Shown: positions 53,413 through 62,298, numbered from the stretch's first letter. The stretch is 64,000 nucleotides of DNA from Streptomyces sp. A 4/2 (GCF_940670765.1 NZ_CALNVW010000034.1:183662-247661), one strand, 5' to 3'. The notes: generated by a model from the letters alone, not told the origin. Numbers and translations are program-made.

Positions 53413-54665
53413 CACAGCTGCCGGGCCTGCTCGACACCGAGGCGATCCGCAAGGACTTCCCCCTGCTGGATCGTCTGGTCCACGACGGGAAGAAGATCGT
53501 TTACCTGGACAACGCGGCGACCTCGCAGAAGCCGCGTCAGGTGCTCGATGCGCTGAACGAGTACTACGAACAGCACAACGCCAACGTCCACCGTGGCGTG
53601 CACGTGCTCGCCGAGGAGGCCACGGCGCTGTACGAAGGTGCCCGCGACAAGGTCGCCGCCTTCATCAACGCACCGAGCCGCGACGAGGTGATCTTCACCA
53701 AGAACGCCTCGGAGTCGCTCAACCTCGTCGCCAACATGCTCGGTTGGGCCGATGAGCCCTACCGCGTCGACCACGAGACCGAGATCGTCATCACGGAGAT
53801 GGAGCACCACTCCAACATCGTGCCGTGGCAGCTGCTCTCGCAGCGCACCGGCGCGAAGCTGAAGTGGTTCGGCCTCACCGACGACGGCCGGCTCGACCTG
53901 TCCGACATCGAAGAGATCATCACCGAGAAGACGAAGATCGTCTCCTTCACGCTGGTCTCCAACCTGATGGGCACGGTCAACCCGGTCGAGGCGATCATCC
54001 GGCGGGCCCAGCAGGTCGGCGCGCTGGTCTGCATCGACGCCTCGCAGGCCGCGCCGCACATGGTGCTCGACGTCCAGGCGCTGCAGGCCGACTTCGTGGC
54101 CTTCACCGGCCACAAGATGGTCGGCCCGACCGGCATCGGTGTCCTCTGGGGCCGCCAGGAGCTCCTGGAGGACCTCCCGCCGTTCCTCGGCGGCGGCGAG
54201 ATGATCGAGACGGTGTCGATGCACTCGTCGACCTACGCCCCCGCGCCGCACAAGTTCGAGGCGGGTACCCCCCCGATCGCCCAGGCCGTCGGCCTCGGTG
54301 CGGCCGTGGACTACCTCTCCGCGATCGGCATGGACAAGATCGCCGCTCATGAGCACGCGCTCACCGAGTACGCGATGAAGCGCCTCGGCGAGGTCCCCGA
54401 CCTGCGGTTCATCGGCCCCTCCAGCTCGCTGGACCGGGGCGCGACGATCTCCTTCACGCTCGGCGACATCCACCCGCACGACGTGGGCCAGGTCCTCGAC
54501 GAGGAAGGCATCGCGGTCCGGGTCGGCCACCACTGCGCGCGGCCGGTCTGCCTCCGGTACGGAATTCCTGCGACCACGCGAGCGTCGTTCTATCTGTACT
54601 CCACGCCTGCCGAGGTCGACGCCCTGGTGGACGGCCTGGAACATGTACGGAACTTCTTCGGCTAG
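53409..54665 (+). CDS. sufS: Cysteine desulfurase SufS
   Basis: A 418-aa PLP enzyme releasing sulfur from cysteine. YLDNAATSQKP, EMEHHSNIVPWQ (His stacking on PLP), the PLP Lys in FTGHKMVGPTGIGVLWG, and the persulfide Cys region RVGHHCARPVCLRYGI show a class II desulfurase. GTG 53409 overlaps the sufC stop. It works with SufU encoded next. Confidence 0.97.
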   Translation: MTQLPGLLDTEAIRKDFPLLDRLVHDGKKIVYLDNAATSQKPRQVLDALNEYYEQHNANVHRGVHVLAEEATALYEGARDKVAAFINAPSRDEVIFTKNASESLNLVANMLGWADEPYRVDHETEIVITEMEHHSNIVPWQLLSQRTGAKLKWFGLTDDGRLDLSDIEEIITEKTKIVSFTLVSNLMGTVNPVEAIIRRAQQVGALVCIDASQAAPHMVLDVQALQADFVAFTGHKMVGPTGIGVLWGRQELLEDLPPFLGGGEMIETVSMHSSTYAPAPHKFEAGTPPIAQAVGLGAAVDYLSAIGMDKIAAHEHALTEYAMKRLGEVPDLRFIGPSSSLDRGATISFTLGDIHPHDVGQVLDEEGIAVRVGHHCARPVCLRYGIPATTRASFYLYSTPAEVDALVDGLEHVRNFFG

Positions 54666-54707
54666 CCACCGGCTAGACAGACGAGCACATCGGGTAGGGA
54701 CTGGATC

Positions 54708-55163
54708 GTGAAGCTGGATTCGATGTACCAGGAAGTGATCCTGGACCACTACAAGCACCCGCACGGGCGCGGTCTTCGTGACGGCGACGCCGAGGTGCAC
54801 CATGTCAACCCGACGTGCGGCGACGAGATCACGCTGCGCGTGAAGTACGACGGCGACCGCATCACGGACGTGTCGTACGAGGGGCAGGGCTGCTCCATCA
54901 GCCAGGCCAGTGCCTCGGTGATGAACGAGCTGCTGGTCGGCAAGGAACTGGCCGACGCGCAGAAGATCCAGGCGACCTTCCTGGAACTGATGCAGTCCAG
55001 GGGCCAGATCGAGCCGGACGACGCGATGGAGGAGGTGCTGGAGGACGCGGTCGCGTTCGCCGGCGTCTCGAAGTACCCGGCGCGCGTCAAGTGCGCGCTG
55101 CTGAGTTGGATGGCGTGGAAGGACGCGACGGCGCAGGCGCTGTCCGAAGGGAAGACCGCATGA
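54708..55163 (+). CDS. sufU: SufU sulfur acceptor / Fe-S assembly protein
   Basis: A 151-aa IscU-like protein. The three conserved Cys are in NPTCGDEI, GQGCSISQASASVMNELL and RVKCALLSW, with the Asp of GDEI as fourth ligand, fitting the zinc-binding SufU type that takes sulfur from SufS. The GTG start is 42 bp after sufS. Its end overlaps sufT by 4 bp. Confidence 0.95.
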   Translation: MKLDSMYQEVILDHYKHPHGRGLRDGDAEVHHVNPTCGDEITLRVKYDGDRITDVSYEGQGCSISQASASVMNELLVGKELADAQKIQATFLELMQSRGQIEPDDAMEEVLEDAVAFAGVSKYPARVKCALLSWMAWKDATAQALSEGKTA

Positions 55164-55498
55164 GCGAGAACGAGACCGCCACGATCAAGCCGGCCTCCGA
55201 GGAGGAGGTCCGTGAGGCGCTGTACGACGTCGTCGACCCCGAGCTGGGGATCGACGTCGTCAACCTCGGGCTGATCTACGGCATTCACATCGACGACGCG
55301 AACATCGCGACGCTCGACATGACGTTGACGTCCGCGGCCTGCCCGCTGACCGACGTCATCGAGGACCAGGCGAAGTCGGCGACCGAAGGCATCGTCAACG
55401 AGCTGAAGATCAACTGGGTCTGGATGCCGCCGTGGGGCCCGGACAAGATCACGGACGACGGCCGCGAGCAGCTGCGCGCCCTCGGCTTCAACGTCTGA
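55160..55498 (+). CDS. sufT: MIP18/PaaD-family Fe-S maturation protein SufT
   Basis: A 112-aa DUF59 protein: EVREALYDVVDPELGIDVVNLGLIYGI, then LTSAACPLTDVIEDQ with the conserved Cys, and WVWMPPWGPDKITDDGREQLRALGF. Such proteins help mature Fe-S targets. It is the last gene of the suf operon, followed by a strong terminator. Confidence 0.95.
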   Translation: MSENETATIKPASEEEVREALYDVVDPELGIDVVNLGLIYGIHIDDANIATLDMTLTSAACPLTDVIEDQAKSATEGIVNELKINWVWMPPWGPDKITDDGREQLRALGFNV

Positions 55499-55514
55499 CC
55501 TCCGCTCGTCCCCG

Positions 55515-55548
55515 ATACGGCCCCGGTGCACCCGCACCGGGGCCGTAT
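55515..55548 (+). terminator. 15-bp-stem terminator of the suf operon
   Basis: ATACGGCCCCGGTGC and GCACCGGGGCCGTAT are exact inverted repeats around an ACCC loop, 16 bp after the sufT stop. Confidence 0.88.
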
Positions 55549-55645
55549 TGCGGTGTTCGCCTGCCGTACGTAGCGTGTCCGCTCGTAGTTGGCGGGGAGA
55601 CCGGAGCCTTCTCGTCGACACACCCCCCACGACGAGAGGGACCCC

Positions 55646-57046
55646 GTGCTGTCCTCTGCTTTTCCGTCCCGCCGCAGGACCGTAGCCGCAGTCGCCGCCG
55701 CGAGCGGACTCTTCTCCCTGGCCCTCGGAGGCCTCAACGCCCCGGCGCACGCCGCGAGTTACGGCACGCCGACGCTCTCCCTGTCGGCCGGATACCTCTC
55801 CGGCGCCGTCGGCGCGACCGGCGACCCCACGGTCACGGTCACCGTCGCCCAGAGCGGCGCGGACGCCTCGGCGCTCACCGTGGCGGCCTCGGCCAGCTCC
55901 AAGTCCTCCGTCGCCGGTACGGGTGATGTCGCCGTCACCGGCACCGGCGGCACCCGGCGGGTCACGGTCACCGCCCACGGTCAGGGCTACACCGATCTCA
56001 CCCTCAAGGTCACCGGTCTCGGTGGCAAGACCGCCACCAGGACCCTGCACTACGCGGCGTCCGCGGCCGTGCAACACAGCGCGGACACCCGCTACTTCAC
56101 CGGTTCCTCCGACGCCTCGGCCGCCGTGTCCGTCGGCGACGGCTATCTGGTGGTGGCCGACGACGAGTCCAACACCCTCCGGCTGTACGACGGTTCGGTC
56201 TCCGGCGCGCCCGTGAAGAGCTGGGACGTCAGCGGCGCGCTCGGCGCCGACAAGGAGATCGACATGGAGGCCGCGGCCCGGGTCGGCGACACCATCTACT
56301 GGACCGGTTCGCTGGGCAACAACAAGGACGGGAAGTACAAGCCCGACCGCAACCGGATCTTCACCACCCGGGTGACCGGATCCGGCGCCGCGACGGAGCT
56401 CAAGGTGGCCGGCTCGTACCCGAAGCTCCGTGACGACCTGGTCGCCTGGGACCGGAAGAACGGCGACCGTCTGGGCTTCGCCGCCGGTACGGAGGAGGGC
56501 CAGGTCCCCAAGCAGATCGACGGATTCAACATCGAGGGACTGGAGTTCGCCCCCGGCTCGACCACCACCGCCTACCTCGGCTTCCGGGCGCCGCTGGTCC
56601 CGCCGAAGAGCGGCGGCAAGGCGCTGATCGTGCCGGTCACCGACATGGACGAGGTCGTCACCGGCAAGAAGGCCACCTTCGGCGAGCCGATCGAACTGGA
56701 CCTCGGCGGTCTCTCCGTCCGGGACATCAGGAAGAACGCGGCCGACCAGTACCTGATCGTGGCCGGGTCCTGGGCGGCCGACGACAACGAGGATCCGTAC
56801 GTCCTCTACTCGTGGGACGGCGTCGCCGGCCATGCCCCGGTGAAGCGGGTCGACCTGCCGACCAGCGACCCGGGCGGCTGGGAGGCCGTGGTGGACGTAC
56901 CCGATCTGTCCGCAGCGGGGGCCAGGGCCCAGCTGATCACCGACGACGGGTCGGCCGATCTCTACGGGGACGGGACGGCGGCGAAGGACCTCACCCACGA
57001 CGAGTGGAAGAAGTCCCGCGCCACCTGGTTCAGCCTGAACCCGTGA
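55646..57046 (+). CDS. Secreted protein, Tat signal, beta-propeller-like, function unknown
   Basis: A 466-aa exported protein. PSRRRTVAAVAAASGLFSLA ending in APAHA-AS is a twin-arginine-type signal peptide with cleavage near residue 36. Residues about 40-140 resemble an Ig-like or cadherin-like beta domain (VTVTVAQSGADASALTVAAS). The remainder has propeller-like repeats (YLVVADDESNTLRLYDG, FNIEGLEFAPGSTTTAYLGFRAPL, VRDIRKNAADQYLIVAGSW), with several acidic loops that could bind calcium. No catalytic motif is recognisable. GTG 55646 has GAGAGGGA upstream. It converges on a membrane-protein gene with 17 bp of overlap. Confidence 0.75.
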   Translation: MLSSAFPSRRRTVAAVAAASGLFSLALGGLNAPAHAASYGTPTLSLSAGYLSGAVGATGDPTVTVTVAQSGADASALTVAASASSKSSVAGTGDVAVTGTGGTRRVTVTAHGQGYTDLTLKVTGLGGKTATRTLHYAASAAVQHSADTRYFTGSSDASAAVSVGDGYLVVADDESNTLRLYDGSVSGAPVKSWDVSGALGADKEIDMEAAARVGDTIYWTGSLGNNKDGKYKPDRNRIFTTRVTGSGAATELKVAGSYPKLRDDLVAWDRKNGDRLGFAAGTEEGQVPKQIDGFNIEGLEFAPGSTTTAYLGFRAPLVPPKSGGKALIVPVTDMDEVVTGKKATFGEPIELDLGGLSVRDIRKNAADQYLIVAGSWAADDNEDPYVLYSWDGVAGHAPVKRVDLPTSDPGGWEAVVDVPDLSAAGARAQLITDDGSADLYGDGTAAKDLTHDEWKKSRATWFSLNP

Positions 57047-58127
57047 CGTCCGCGGCTGCTGCCTCGACGAGCGCCGGCGCCAGGTTCTCCTTACGGATCC
57101 GGCGGTCGACGTAGAGCAGCCCGGTCACCAGCTGCGGGAAGGTCGTCGAGAAGATCTGGCTGAGGGACTGGCCCACCAGTACGAGCGCCGTGTAGCCCAT
57201 GAAGCTGGAGAACAGCTGCGCGTCGCTCGGGGAGTGGTGGGCGCCCAGATCCACGCTCAACGAGCTGAACATGCCTGCGATGTTGAAGGGGAGCTGGATG
57301 AAGTAGGCCAGCGCGGCCCCGATCACTCCGGCCAGCAGCGTGATGCCGAAGGTCCGCCACCAGGCGCCGCGCACCAGCCGGGCCGACCGGCGCAGTGCGC
57401 CGACAGGCCCCTGGCGTTCGAGCACCACGGCCGCCGGGGCCAGACCGAACAGCACCCCCAGCCAGATCACCAGCGGAAGCAGCGCCACCCCGCCGAGGAC
57501 ACCCACCGTGATGGCCAGGGGTGTGTTGTGCTGGCTGGCCGCCGCGAAAACCAGGCCGACGGCCACCCCGGCCACCAGCAGCACGGGGACGAGGACGGCC
57601 AGTCCGCTGAGCAGCAGCGCGCCGATCACCGAGGGGACCCGGGACCAGGCCCGGCGCCAGACGGCCCGGTAGGTCGTCGGCCGGCCCAGTACCGCTTCCT
57701 GGAGGACGGTCCCGCACGTCGCGTACATCATGCCCGTGCAGACCATCTGCAGCAGCAGGGCGACCAGGACGACGGCGCCGAAGGTGATCACCAGCGGCCC
57801 GGCGTCGCCCCAGTCGATGTCGGACGACCTCGATGTGTCGAAGACGGTGTGGATGCGGTCCGAGAGCGCGGCGTAGCCGATCGCCAGGGCCGCTCCCACC
57901 AGGACCGCCAGGCCTCCGTACAGGGTCGCCGCTATCCCGAGCAGCGGCTTCCAGTAGCGGCCCACAGTGGAGACCGCCCCGCTCAGGACATCGCTGACCT
58001 GCAACGGCTGCAGCGGTATCACCCCGGGTTTGGGTGCCTGCGGGGGTATCCAGCCGTAGCCCCACCCTGGAGGTCCCCCGTGGGGGGCGCCGCCGTACGC
58101 CCCGCCCTGCCCCGAATTCTGTGCCAC
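57030..58127 (-). CDS. Multi-pass membrane protein (GPDP-membrane-domain-like)
   Basis: A 365-aa membrane protein. A Gly/Pro/Tyr-rich cytoplasmic N-terminus leads into PLQPLQVSDVLSGAVSTVGRYWKPLLGIAATLYGG, a segment typical of the membrane domain of glycerophosphodiester phosphodiesterase-like proteins, then about six helices. ERQGPVGALRRSARLVRGAWWRTFGITLLAGVIG, found in many of these proteins, follows. No phosphodiesterase catalytic domain is attached, so its role is unknown. The start is GTG 58127. Confidence 0.7.
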   Translation of the reverse strand: MAQNSGQGGAYGGAPHGGPPGWGYGWIPPQAPKPGVIPLQPLQVSDVLSGAVSTVGRYWKPLLGIAATLYGGLAVLVGAALAIGYAALSDRIHTVFDTSRSSDIDWGDAGPLVITFGAVVLVALLLQMVCTGMMYATCGTVLQEAVLGRPTTYRAVWRRAWSRVPSVIGALLLSGLAVLVPVLLVAGVAVGLVFAAASQHNTPLAITVGVLGGVALLPLVIWLGVLFGLAPAAVVLERQGPVGALRRSARLVRGAWWRTFGITLLAGVIGAALAYFIQLPFNIAGMFSSLSVDLGAHHSPSDAQLFSSFMGYTALVLVGQSLSQIFSTTFPQLVTGLLYVDRRIRKENLAPALVEAAAADVTGSG

Positions 58128-58197
58128 CGCTCACTCCGTCGTCGTCTGTCATGTGCCGGATTTTTCGTACCGGACGGCACACCGTAGCCCGTCCTTG

Positions 58198-58217
58198 ATG
58201 TGTACGGTCGTACACAT
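58198..58217. promoter_or_regulatory. 20-bp palindromic operator over the SMR start codon
   Basis: ATGTGTAC-GGTC-GTACACAT has perfect 8-bp arms and overlaps the first two bases of ATG 58216. TACGGT inside it could be the -10 box. It is the likely binding site of the TetR regulator encoded downstream. Confidence 0.75.
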
Positions 58218-58536
58218 GCCATACGTACTGCTCGCCGCGGCCATCGCCGCGGAAGTCGGCGGGACCACCGCCATGAAATACAGCGACGGATTCAGCAAGC
58301 TGTGGCCCTCGTTGGGGACGGTCGCCGGGTACCTGCTGGCCTTCGTCCTGCTCGCGCAGGTGCTCAAGTCGATGTCGGTGGGGACCGCCTACGCGATCTG
58401 GGCGGGCACCGGTACCGCCGCCATCGCCGCCATCGGCATGCTCTTCATGGGGGAGACGATGAGCGCCGCGAAGCTCGGCGGCATCGTTCTGGTCATCGCC
58501 GGCGTCGTCCTGCTCAATCTCGGCGGGTCCCACTGA
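58216..58536 (+). CDS. Small multidrug resistance (SMR) efflux protein
   Basis: A 106-aa, four-helix proton-coupled exporter. The membrane-embedded Glu of AAAIAAEVGGTTAMKYS (residue 13), the KSMSVGTAYAIWAGTGTAAIA signature and helix 4 GGIVLVIAGVVLLNLGG match the QacE/EmrE type. The start overlaps a 20-bp operator. The stop overlaps the TetR ATG (TGATG), so exporter and repressor form one transcript. Confidence 0.93.
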   Translation: MPYVLLAAAIAAEVGGTTAMKYSDGFSKLWPSLGTVAGYLLAFVLLAQVLKSMSVGTAYAIWAGTGTAAIAAIGMLFMGETMSAAKLGGIVLVIAGVVLLNLGGSH

Positions 58537-59081
58537 TGGCCCGGCGTTACGATCCGGACCGCCGGGGGCGCATCATCGACGCGGCGATCCTGGTGGTGGG
58601 CGAGCAGGGCATCGCGGGGCTCAGTCACCGTTCCGTCGCGGCGGAGGCCGATGTGCCGCTGGGCTCGACGACGTACCACTTCGCCACCCTCGACGACCTG
58701 CTGGTCGCCGCCCTGCGTCAGGTCAACGGCGAACCGCAGACCGCGGTCGAGGGCTGGGCCCGCGCGCTGGACGAGCCGGGAGACCCGCTCGCCGACCGGC
58801 TCACCGGACTCCTGGGGCGGCTCGTCGCGGGGGACCGCAGCCGGGTACGGCTGGAGTACGAGCTGTATCTCGCGGCGCTGCGGCGGGAGGCGTTGCGGCC
58901 GGTCGCCGCCGAGTGGCTGGACCAGCTGGTGGAGGTCGTCCGGGGCCATGTCGACGGCGACGCCGCGACCGCCCGCGCCCTGGTGGCCCTGATCGACGGC
59001 CTGCTGATTCAACTCCTGCTGACGGAAAGGGAGTTCGACGCCGCGGAAGTGCGGGCCGCACTCGCCCGGGTCATCGGCTGA
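58536..59081 (+). CDS. TetR-family repressor of the SMR gene
   Basis: A 181-aa TetR protein. The DNA-binding part is RRGRIIDAAILVVGEQGIAGLSHRSVAAEADVPLGSTTYHFATLDDLLVAAL; the C-terminal helices form the ligand and dimer domain. It is co-transcribed with the efflux gene and probably binds the palindrome at 58198-58217, giving autoregulated, ligand-inducible efflux. It is convergent with the HxlR-peroxiredoxin gene, with 11 bp of overlap. Confidence 0.92.
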   Translation: MARRYDPDRRGRIIDAAILVVGEQGIAGLSHRSVAAEADVPLGSTTYHFATLDDLLVAALRQVNGEPQTAVEGWARALDEPGDPLADRLTGLLGRLVAGDRSRVRLEYELYLAALRREALRPVAAEWLDQLVEVVRGHVDGDAATARALVALIDGLLIQLLLTEREFDAAEVRAALARVIG

Positions 59082-59943
59082 CCGCCGCCAGCGCGGCCCG
59101 GACGCTCGCCTCGATGTCCGTGATCGGGTACAGCGCCTCGCGGATCGTGCGGTCCCGGTCCACCACCAGGGTCAGCCGCTTCAGTCTGCTGACCCCGGCC
59201 GCCCGGAACGTCGGCAGCCGCAGCGCCGCCGTCAGCGCCAGATCGGCGTCCGACAGCAGCGGGAAGCGCAGCCCTTCCTTCTCGGCGAACGCCCGCTGCT
59301 CGTCCGGACGCTGCGCGGAGACCCCGTGCACGCTCGCCCCGGCAGCGGTGAACTCCGCCAGCTGGTCGCGGTACGTGCAGGACTCCAGGGTGCAGCCGGA
59401 CGCCCCCGGGATCCCGGCCCAACCGGGCGGATAGGCATCGCGCCGCGCGTACGCGCTCGGGAAGCAGTACAGGACCGTGTACGGGGTGCCGGAGGCGACC
59501 GGATCGTGCGGGGCGCCGTCGGACCCGGTGAGCAGCAGCTCCGGAACGCGGGTCCCGACGAGCGCGCGCACCCGTTCGGCTTCCTTCGACAGCTCGTCCG
59601 TGGTGGCCATCGTCTCTCCTTCTCCGAGGACCCATGCGTCCCCCCAGTCCTGCAGTGCGACCAGCACCGGGAGCAGGCCCCGGCCCCGGGCGGTGAGCCG
59701 GTACTCGTACCGGGGCGGGCGGTCCTGGTACGGCTCGCGGGCGAGCACGCCCGCGTCCACCAGCAGCCGCAGCCGCTCCGTGAGTACCTTGCGGGACATC
59801 CCGAGCTCCCGCTGGAGCGCGTCGAAACGGTGCACCCCGCGTGCGGTGTCCCGCACGATCAGCAGGGTCCACCAGTCGCCCACCACGTCCAGGGCCTGCG
59901 CGATCGCACAGTTGGCGTCGTCCAGCCGGGTGCGCTGGGGCAT
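59071..59943 (-). CDS. HxlR-type regulator fused to a peroxiredoxin (BCP/PrxQ-like)
   Basis: A 290-aa two-domain protein. Residues 8-110 are an HxlR/MarR winged helix: CAIAQALDVVGDWWTLLIVRD (Cys12, the position used as a redox sensor in some HxlR proteins) and FDALQRELGMSRKVLTERLRLLVDAGVL. Residues about 125-290 are a thioredoxin-fold peroxiredoxin with GCTLESC, giving Cys184 (peroxidatic by position) and Cys189, and an additional Cys160. A direct thiol-peroxide-sensing regulator is a reasonable inference. Nested palindromes lie in the region upstream shared with dapD. Confidence 0.85.
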   Translation of the reverse strand: MPQRTRLDDANCAIAQALDVVGDWWTLLIVRDTARGVHRFDALQRELGMSRKVLTERLRLLVDAGVLAREPYQDRPPRYEYRLTARGRGLLPVLVALQDWGDAWVLGEGETMATTDELSKEAERVRALVGTRVPELLLTGSDGAPHDPVASGTPYTVLYCFPSAYARRDAYPPGWAGIPGASGCTLESCTYRDQLAEFTAAGASVHGVSAQRPDEQRAFAEKEGLRFPLLSDADLALTAALRLPTFRAAGVSRLKRLTLVVDRDRTIREALYPITDIEASVRAALAAVSR

Positions 59944-59983
59944 GGCTCGCTCCGTTCCGGTCTCCGTCGACCGTCATCGCCGT

Positions 59984-60024
59984 GGGAACACATGCTGACA
60001 CAGGTGAGTTCCCAAACGGAACTC
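59984..60024. promoter_or_regulatory. Overlapping palindromes between the HxlR-Prx gene and dapD
   Basis: GAGTTCC-CAAAC-GGAACTC (60006-60024) is a perfect inverted repeat, and GGGAAC (59984-59989) pairs with GTTCCC (60008-60013) in a longer, looser one. The shared GTTCC/GGAAC half-sites suggest two overlapping operator sites, most likely for the HxlR protein itself. Confidence 0.5.
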
Positions 60025-60089
60025 GAAGGGTGCGGCCGGTCGCTGAGACCGGTTGGCCCGTGCGCCGCCCGGCCGGTTAGGTTTCGGTC

Positions 60090-61088
60090 ATGACCGACAC
60101 GCTTTCGCAGAGTTCCCCCCGTTCCACCGGCGCCGTCGCCGCCGGACTGGCCACGATCACCACCGACGGCACCGTGCTCGACACCTGGTTCCCCGCGCCC
60201 GAACTCACCGCCGAACCCGGCCCCGCGGGCACCGAGCGGCTCTCGGCCGAGCGCGCCGCGGAACTGCTGGGCGAGGCCGCTCCGAAGGCGATCGGGCCCG
60301 ACGCCCGCCGCGGTGTCGAGGTCGTCGCCGTCCGTACGGTCATCGCCTCGCTCGACGACAAGCCGCTGGACGCGCACGACACCTACCTCCGTCTCCACCT
60401 GCTCTCGCACCGCCTGGTGCAGCCGCACGGCCAGAGCCTGGACGGCATCTTCGGGCACCTCGCCAACGTCGCCTGGACCTCGCTCGGCCCGGTCGCGGTC
60501 GACGACATCGAGAAGGTACGGCTGAACGCCCGCGCCGAGGGCCTGCACCTCGCGGTGACGAGCATCGACAAGTTCCCGCGGATGACGGACTACGTGGCAC
60601 CCAAGGGTGTACGCATCGCCGACGCCGACCGGGTCCGCCTCGGCGCGCACCTCGCCGAGGGCACCACCGTCATGCACGAGGGCTTCGTCAACTTCAACGC
60701 GGGCACCCTCGGCACCTCCATGGTCGAGGGCCGGATCTCCGCGGGCGTCGTCGTCGGCAACGGCTCCGACATCGGCGGCGGCGCCTCCACCATGGGCACG
60801 CTCTCCGGCGGCGGCAACGTCCGCATCACCATCGGCGAGCGCTGCCTGGTCGGCGCGGAGGCGGGCGTCGGCATCGCGCTGGGCGACGAGTGCGTCGTCG
60901 AGGCCGGGCTCTACGTCACCGCGGGCACCCGGGTGACCATGCCCGACGGTCAGGTCGTCAAGGCCCGCGAGCTGTCCGGCGCCTCCCACATCCTCTTCCG
61001 CCGCAACTCGGTCACCGGCACCGTGGAGGCCCGTCCGAACAACGCGGTCTGGGGCGGCCTCAACGAGGTCCTGCACAGCCACAACTGA
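60090..61088 (+). CDS. dapD: 2,3,4,5-tetrahydropyridine-2,6-dicarboxylate N-succinyltransferase
   Basis: A 332-aa enzyme of the succinylase branch of lysine/diaminopimelate synthesis. The left-handed beta-helix is evident from hexapeptide-type repeats (VRLGAHLAEGTTVMHEGFVNFNAGTLG, ISAGVVVGNGSDIGGGASTMGTLSGGG), the actinobacterial DapD pattern; the N-terminal ~150 residues are the separate alpha/beta domain. ATG 60090 lies six nt after TAGGTT, a possible -10 box, so a leaderless mRNA is likely. Confidence 0.93.
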   Translation: MTDTLSQSSPRSTGAVAAGLATITTDGTVLDTWFPAPELTAEPGPAGTERLSAERAAELLGEAAPKAIGPDARRGVEVVAVRTVIASLDDKPLDAHDTYLRLHLLSHRLVQPHGQSLDGIFGHLANVAWTSLGPVAVDDIEKVRLNARAEGLHLAVTSIDKFPRMTDYVAPKGVRIADADRVRLGAHLAEGTTVMHEGFVNFNAGTLGTSMVEGRISAGVVVGNGSDIGGGASTMGTLSGGGNVRITIGERCLVGAEAGVGIALGDECVVEAGLYVTAGTRVTMPDGQVVKARELSGASHILFRRNSVTGTVEARPNNAVWGGLNEVLHSHN

Positions 61089-61094
61089 CCGGTC

Positions 61095-62201
61095 TCACCG
61101 GGACCCGACCGGCAGGTCCCAGGCGTCGAGGAGTTCCCCGTACGCCGCGCGCAGCCCGTCGACCGCCTCGCGGCCGGCGGGCTGCAGTGGTTCACGGACC
61201 GGCCCGGCAGGCAGCCCGACGGCGTCGAGCAGCGCCTTCGCGGTCACCGTGCCCGGCAGCCCCGAGGCCATCATCAGCTCCACCAGCGGGAGATTGAGCC
61301 GGTTCAGCCGCGCGGCCTCCGCCGGGTCGGGGAGGTCGTACGCGTCGAGGACCGCCCGCAGCTGCCGCGGGGCCACATTCGCGACCGTACTGACATAGCC
61401 CGCACCGCCCACCGCGTACAGCGGGAGGTTCAGTTCCTCGCAGCCGGAGTAGTAGGCCAGCCCGGTGCGGGAGATGACCTTCGTGGAGCCCAGCAGGTCG
61501 TACGCGCAGTCCTTCACCGCGACGATCCGGGGGTGCTCCGCCAGGCGCAGCAGTATGTCCGTGCCGATCCGGGTGCCGGTGCGGCCGGGGATGTCGTAGA
61601 GCATCACGGGCAGCCCGGTGGCGTCCGTGACCGTGCGGAAGTGTGCCTCGACCGCTGCCTGCGGCGGGCGGCTGTAGTACGGCGTCACCACCAGCAGGCC
61701 GTCGGCCCCCGCGCCCTCGGCTGCCCGCGCGAGTGCGGCCGTGTGCCGGGTGGACGCGCTGCCCACCCCCGCCACGATGTGCGCCCGGCCGCCGACGGCC
61801 TCGGCCACGGCCCGCACCAGCGCGGTCTTCTCGGTGTCGGTGGTCGTCGGGGACTCGCCGGTCGTGCCACTGAGGACGAGACCGTCGCAGCCCGCGCCGA
61901 CCAGTTGGTTTGCCAGGCCTCTCGTTTGGGTCAGGCCGGGTCAGGGAGCGGGGTGTGGTGCGTGCGGTCGCAAGGCGGAGGATTGAGGCAATGGGGTCTC
62001 CCCTGGCCCTTAAGGCCTTGGGGAAGGAGCCATGGTGATTGACGACAACGCGGCGAGCGTGCGTGCCACACCCCGCGAGCCCGGCCTGACCCAAACGAGA
62101 GGCCCGAGGCCTTGCGCGCCCTCCAGGTCCAGCTCACCGGCCGTGGTGAACGGCGTGATCATTGCGCAGAGGGCGCGCCCGAAGGGCCGTGGTGGTGTCA
62201 T
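61095..62201 (-). pseudogene. dapA: 4-hydroxy-tetrahydrodipicolinate synthase (dapA-like), interrupted
   Basis: The 5' part (62201-62113) encodes MTPPRPFGRALCAMITPFT and runs to GAQGL, then a 189-bp inverted-repeat element intervenes, and the 3' part (61920-61095) resumes exactly at GLANQLVGAGCDGLVLSGTTGESPTTT. Joined, they give a normal enzyme with the substrate loop GTTGES, Tyr in LYDIPGRTG and Schiff-base Lys in IVAVKDC. Translation from ATG 62201 enters the element and stops at 62010. GTG 61817 could start a fragment lacking GTTGES. The gene is therefore inactive; a second dapA elsewhere must supply the reaction. Confidence 0.88.
61916..62104. mobile_element. 189-bp MITE-like element inserted in dapA
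   Basis: The ends are 25-bp perfect inverted repeats (61916-61940 and 62080-62104) beginning GGCCTCTCGTTTGGGTC; similarity extends inward (GCGGGGTGTGG on both sides). AGGCCT stands at 61915-61920 and again at 62107-62112, as expected from a target-site duplication of up to 6 bp. The interior has a hairpin around GGCCCTTAAGGCC and no transposase. It is probably a non-autonomous derivative of an insertion sequence encoded elsewhere. Confidence 0.85.
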
Positions 62202-62298
62202 GCGGGCAGTCTCCGCCCGAAGGAGAATGAAGGTCTACTTAGTTCTTCTCCGGGTGAAGCAGAAGCAGGGCTGAACAGTGGTGCAGGGATCAGCCGGA

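Noticed and set aside
60006..60024. LexA (SOS) box
   Set aside because: Half-sites are GTTCC then GGAAC, the reverse order of the actinobacterial GAAC-N4-GTTC box, and the neighbours are not repair genes.
62032..62274. Plus-strand 80-codon ORF starting inside the MITE with AAGGAG before its ATG
   Set aside because: It runs out of the element across the antisense of the dapA 5' end and shows no known domain; the ribosome-site match is probably chance.
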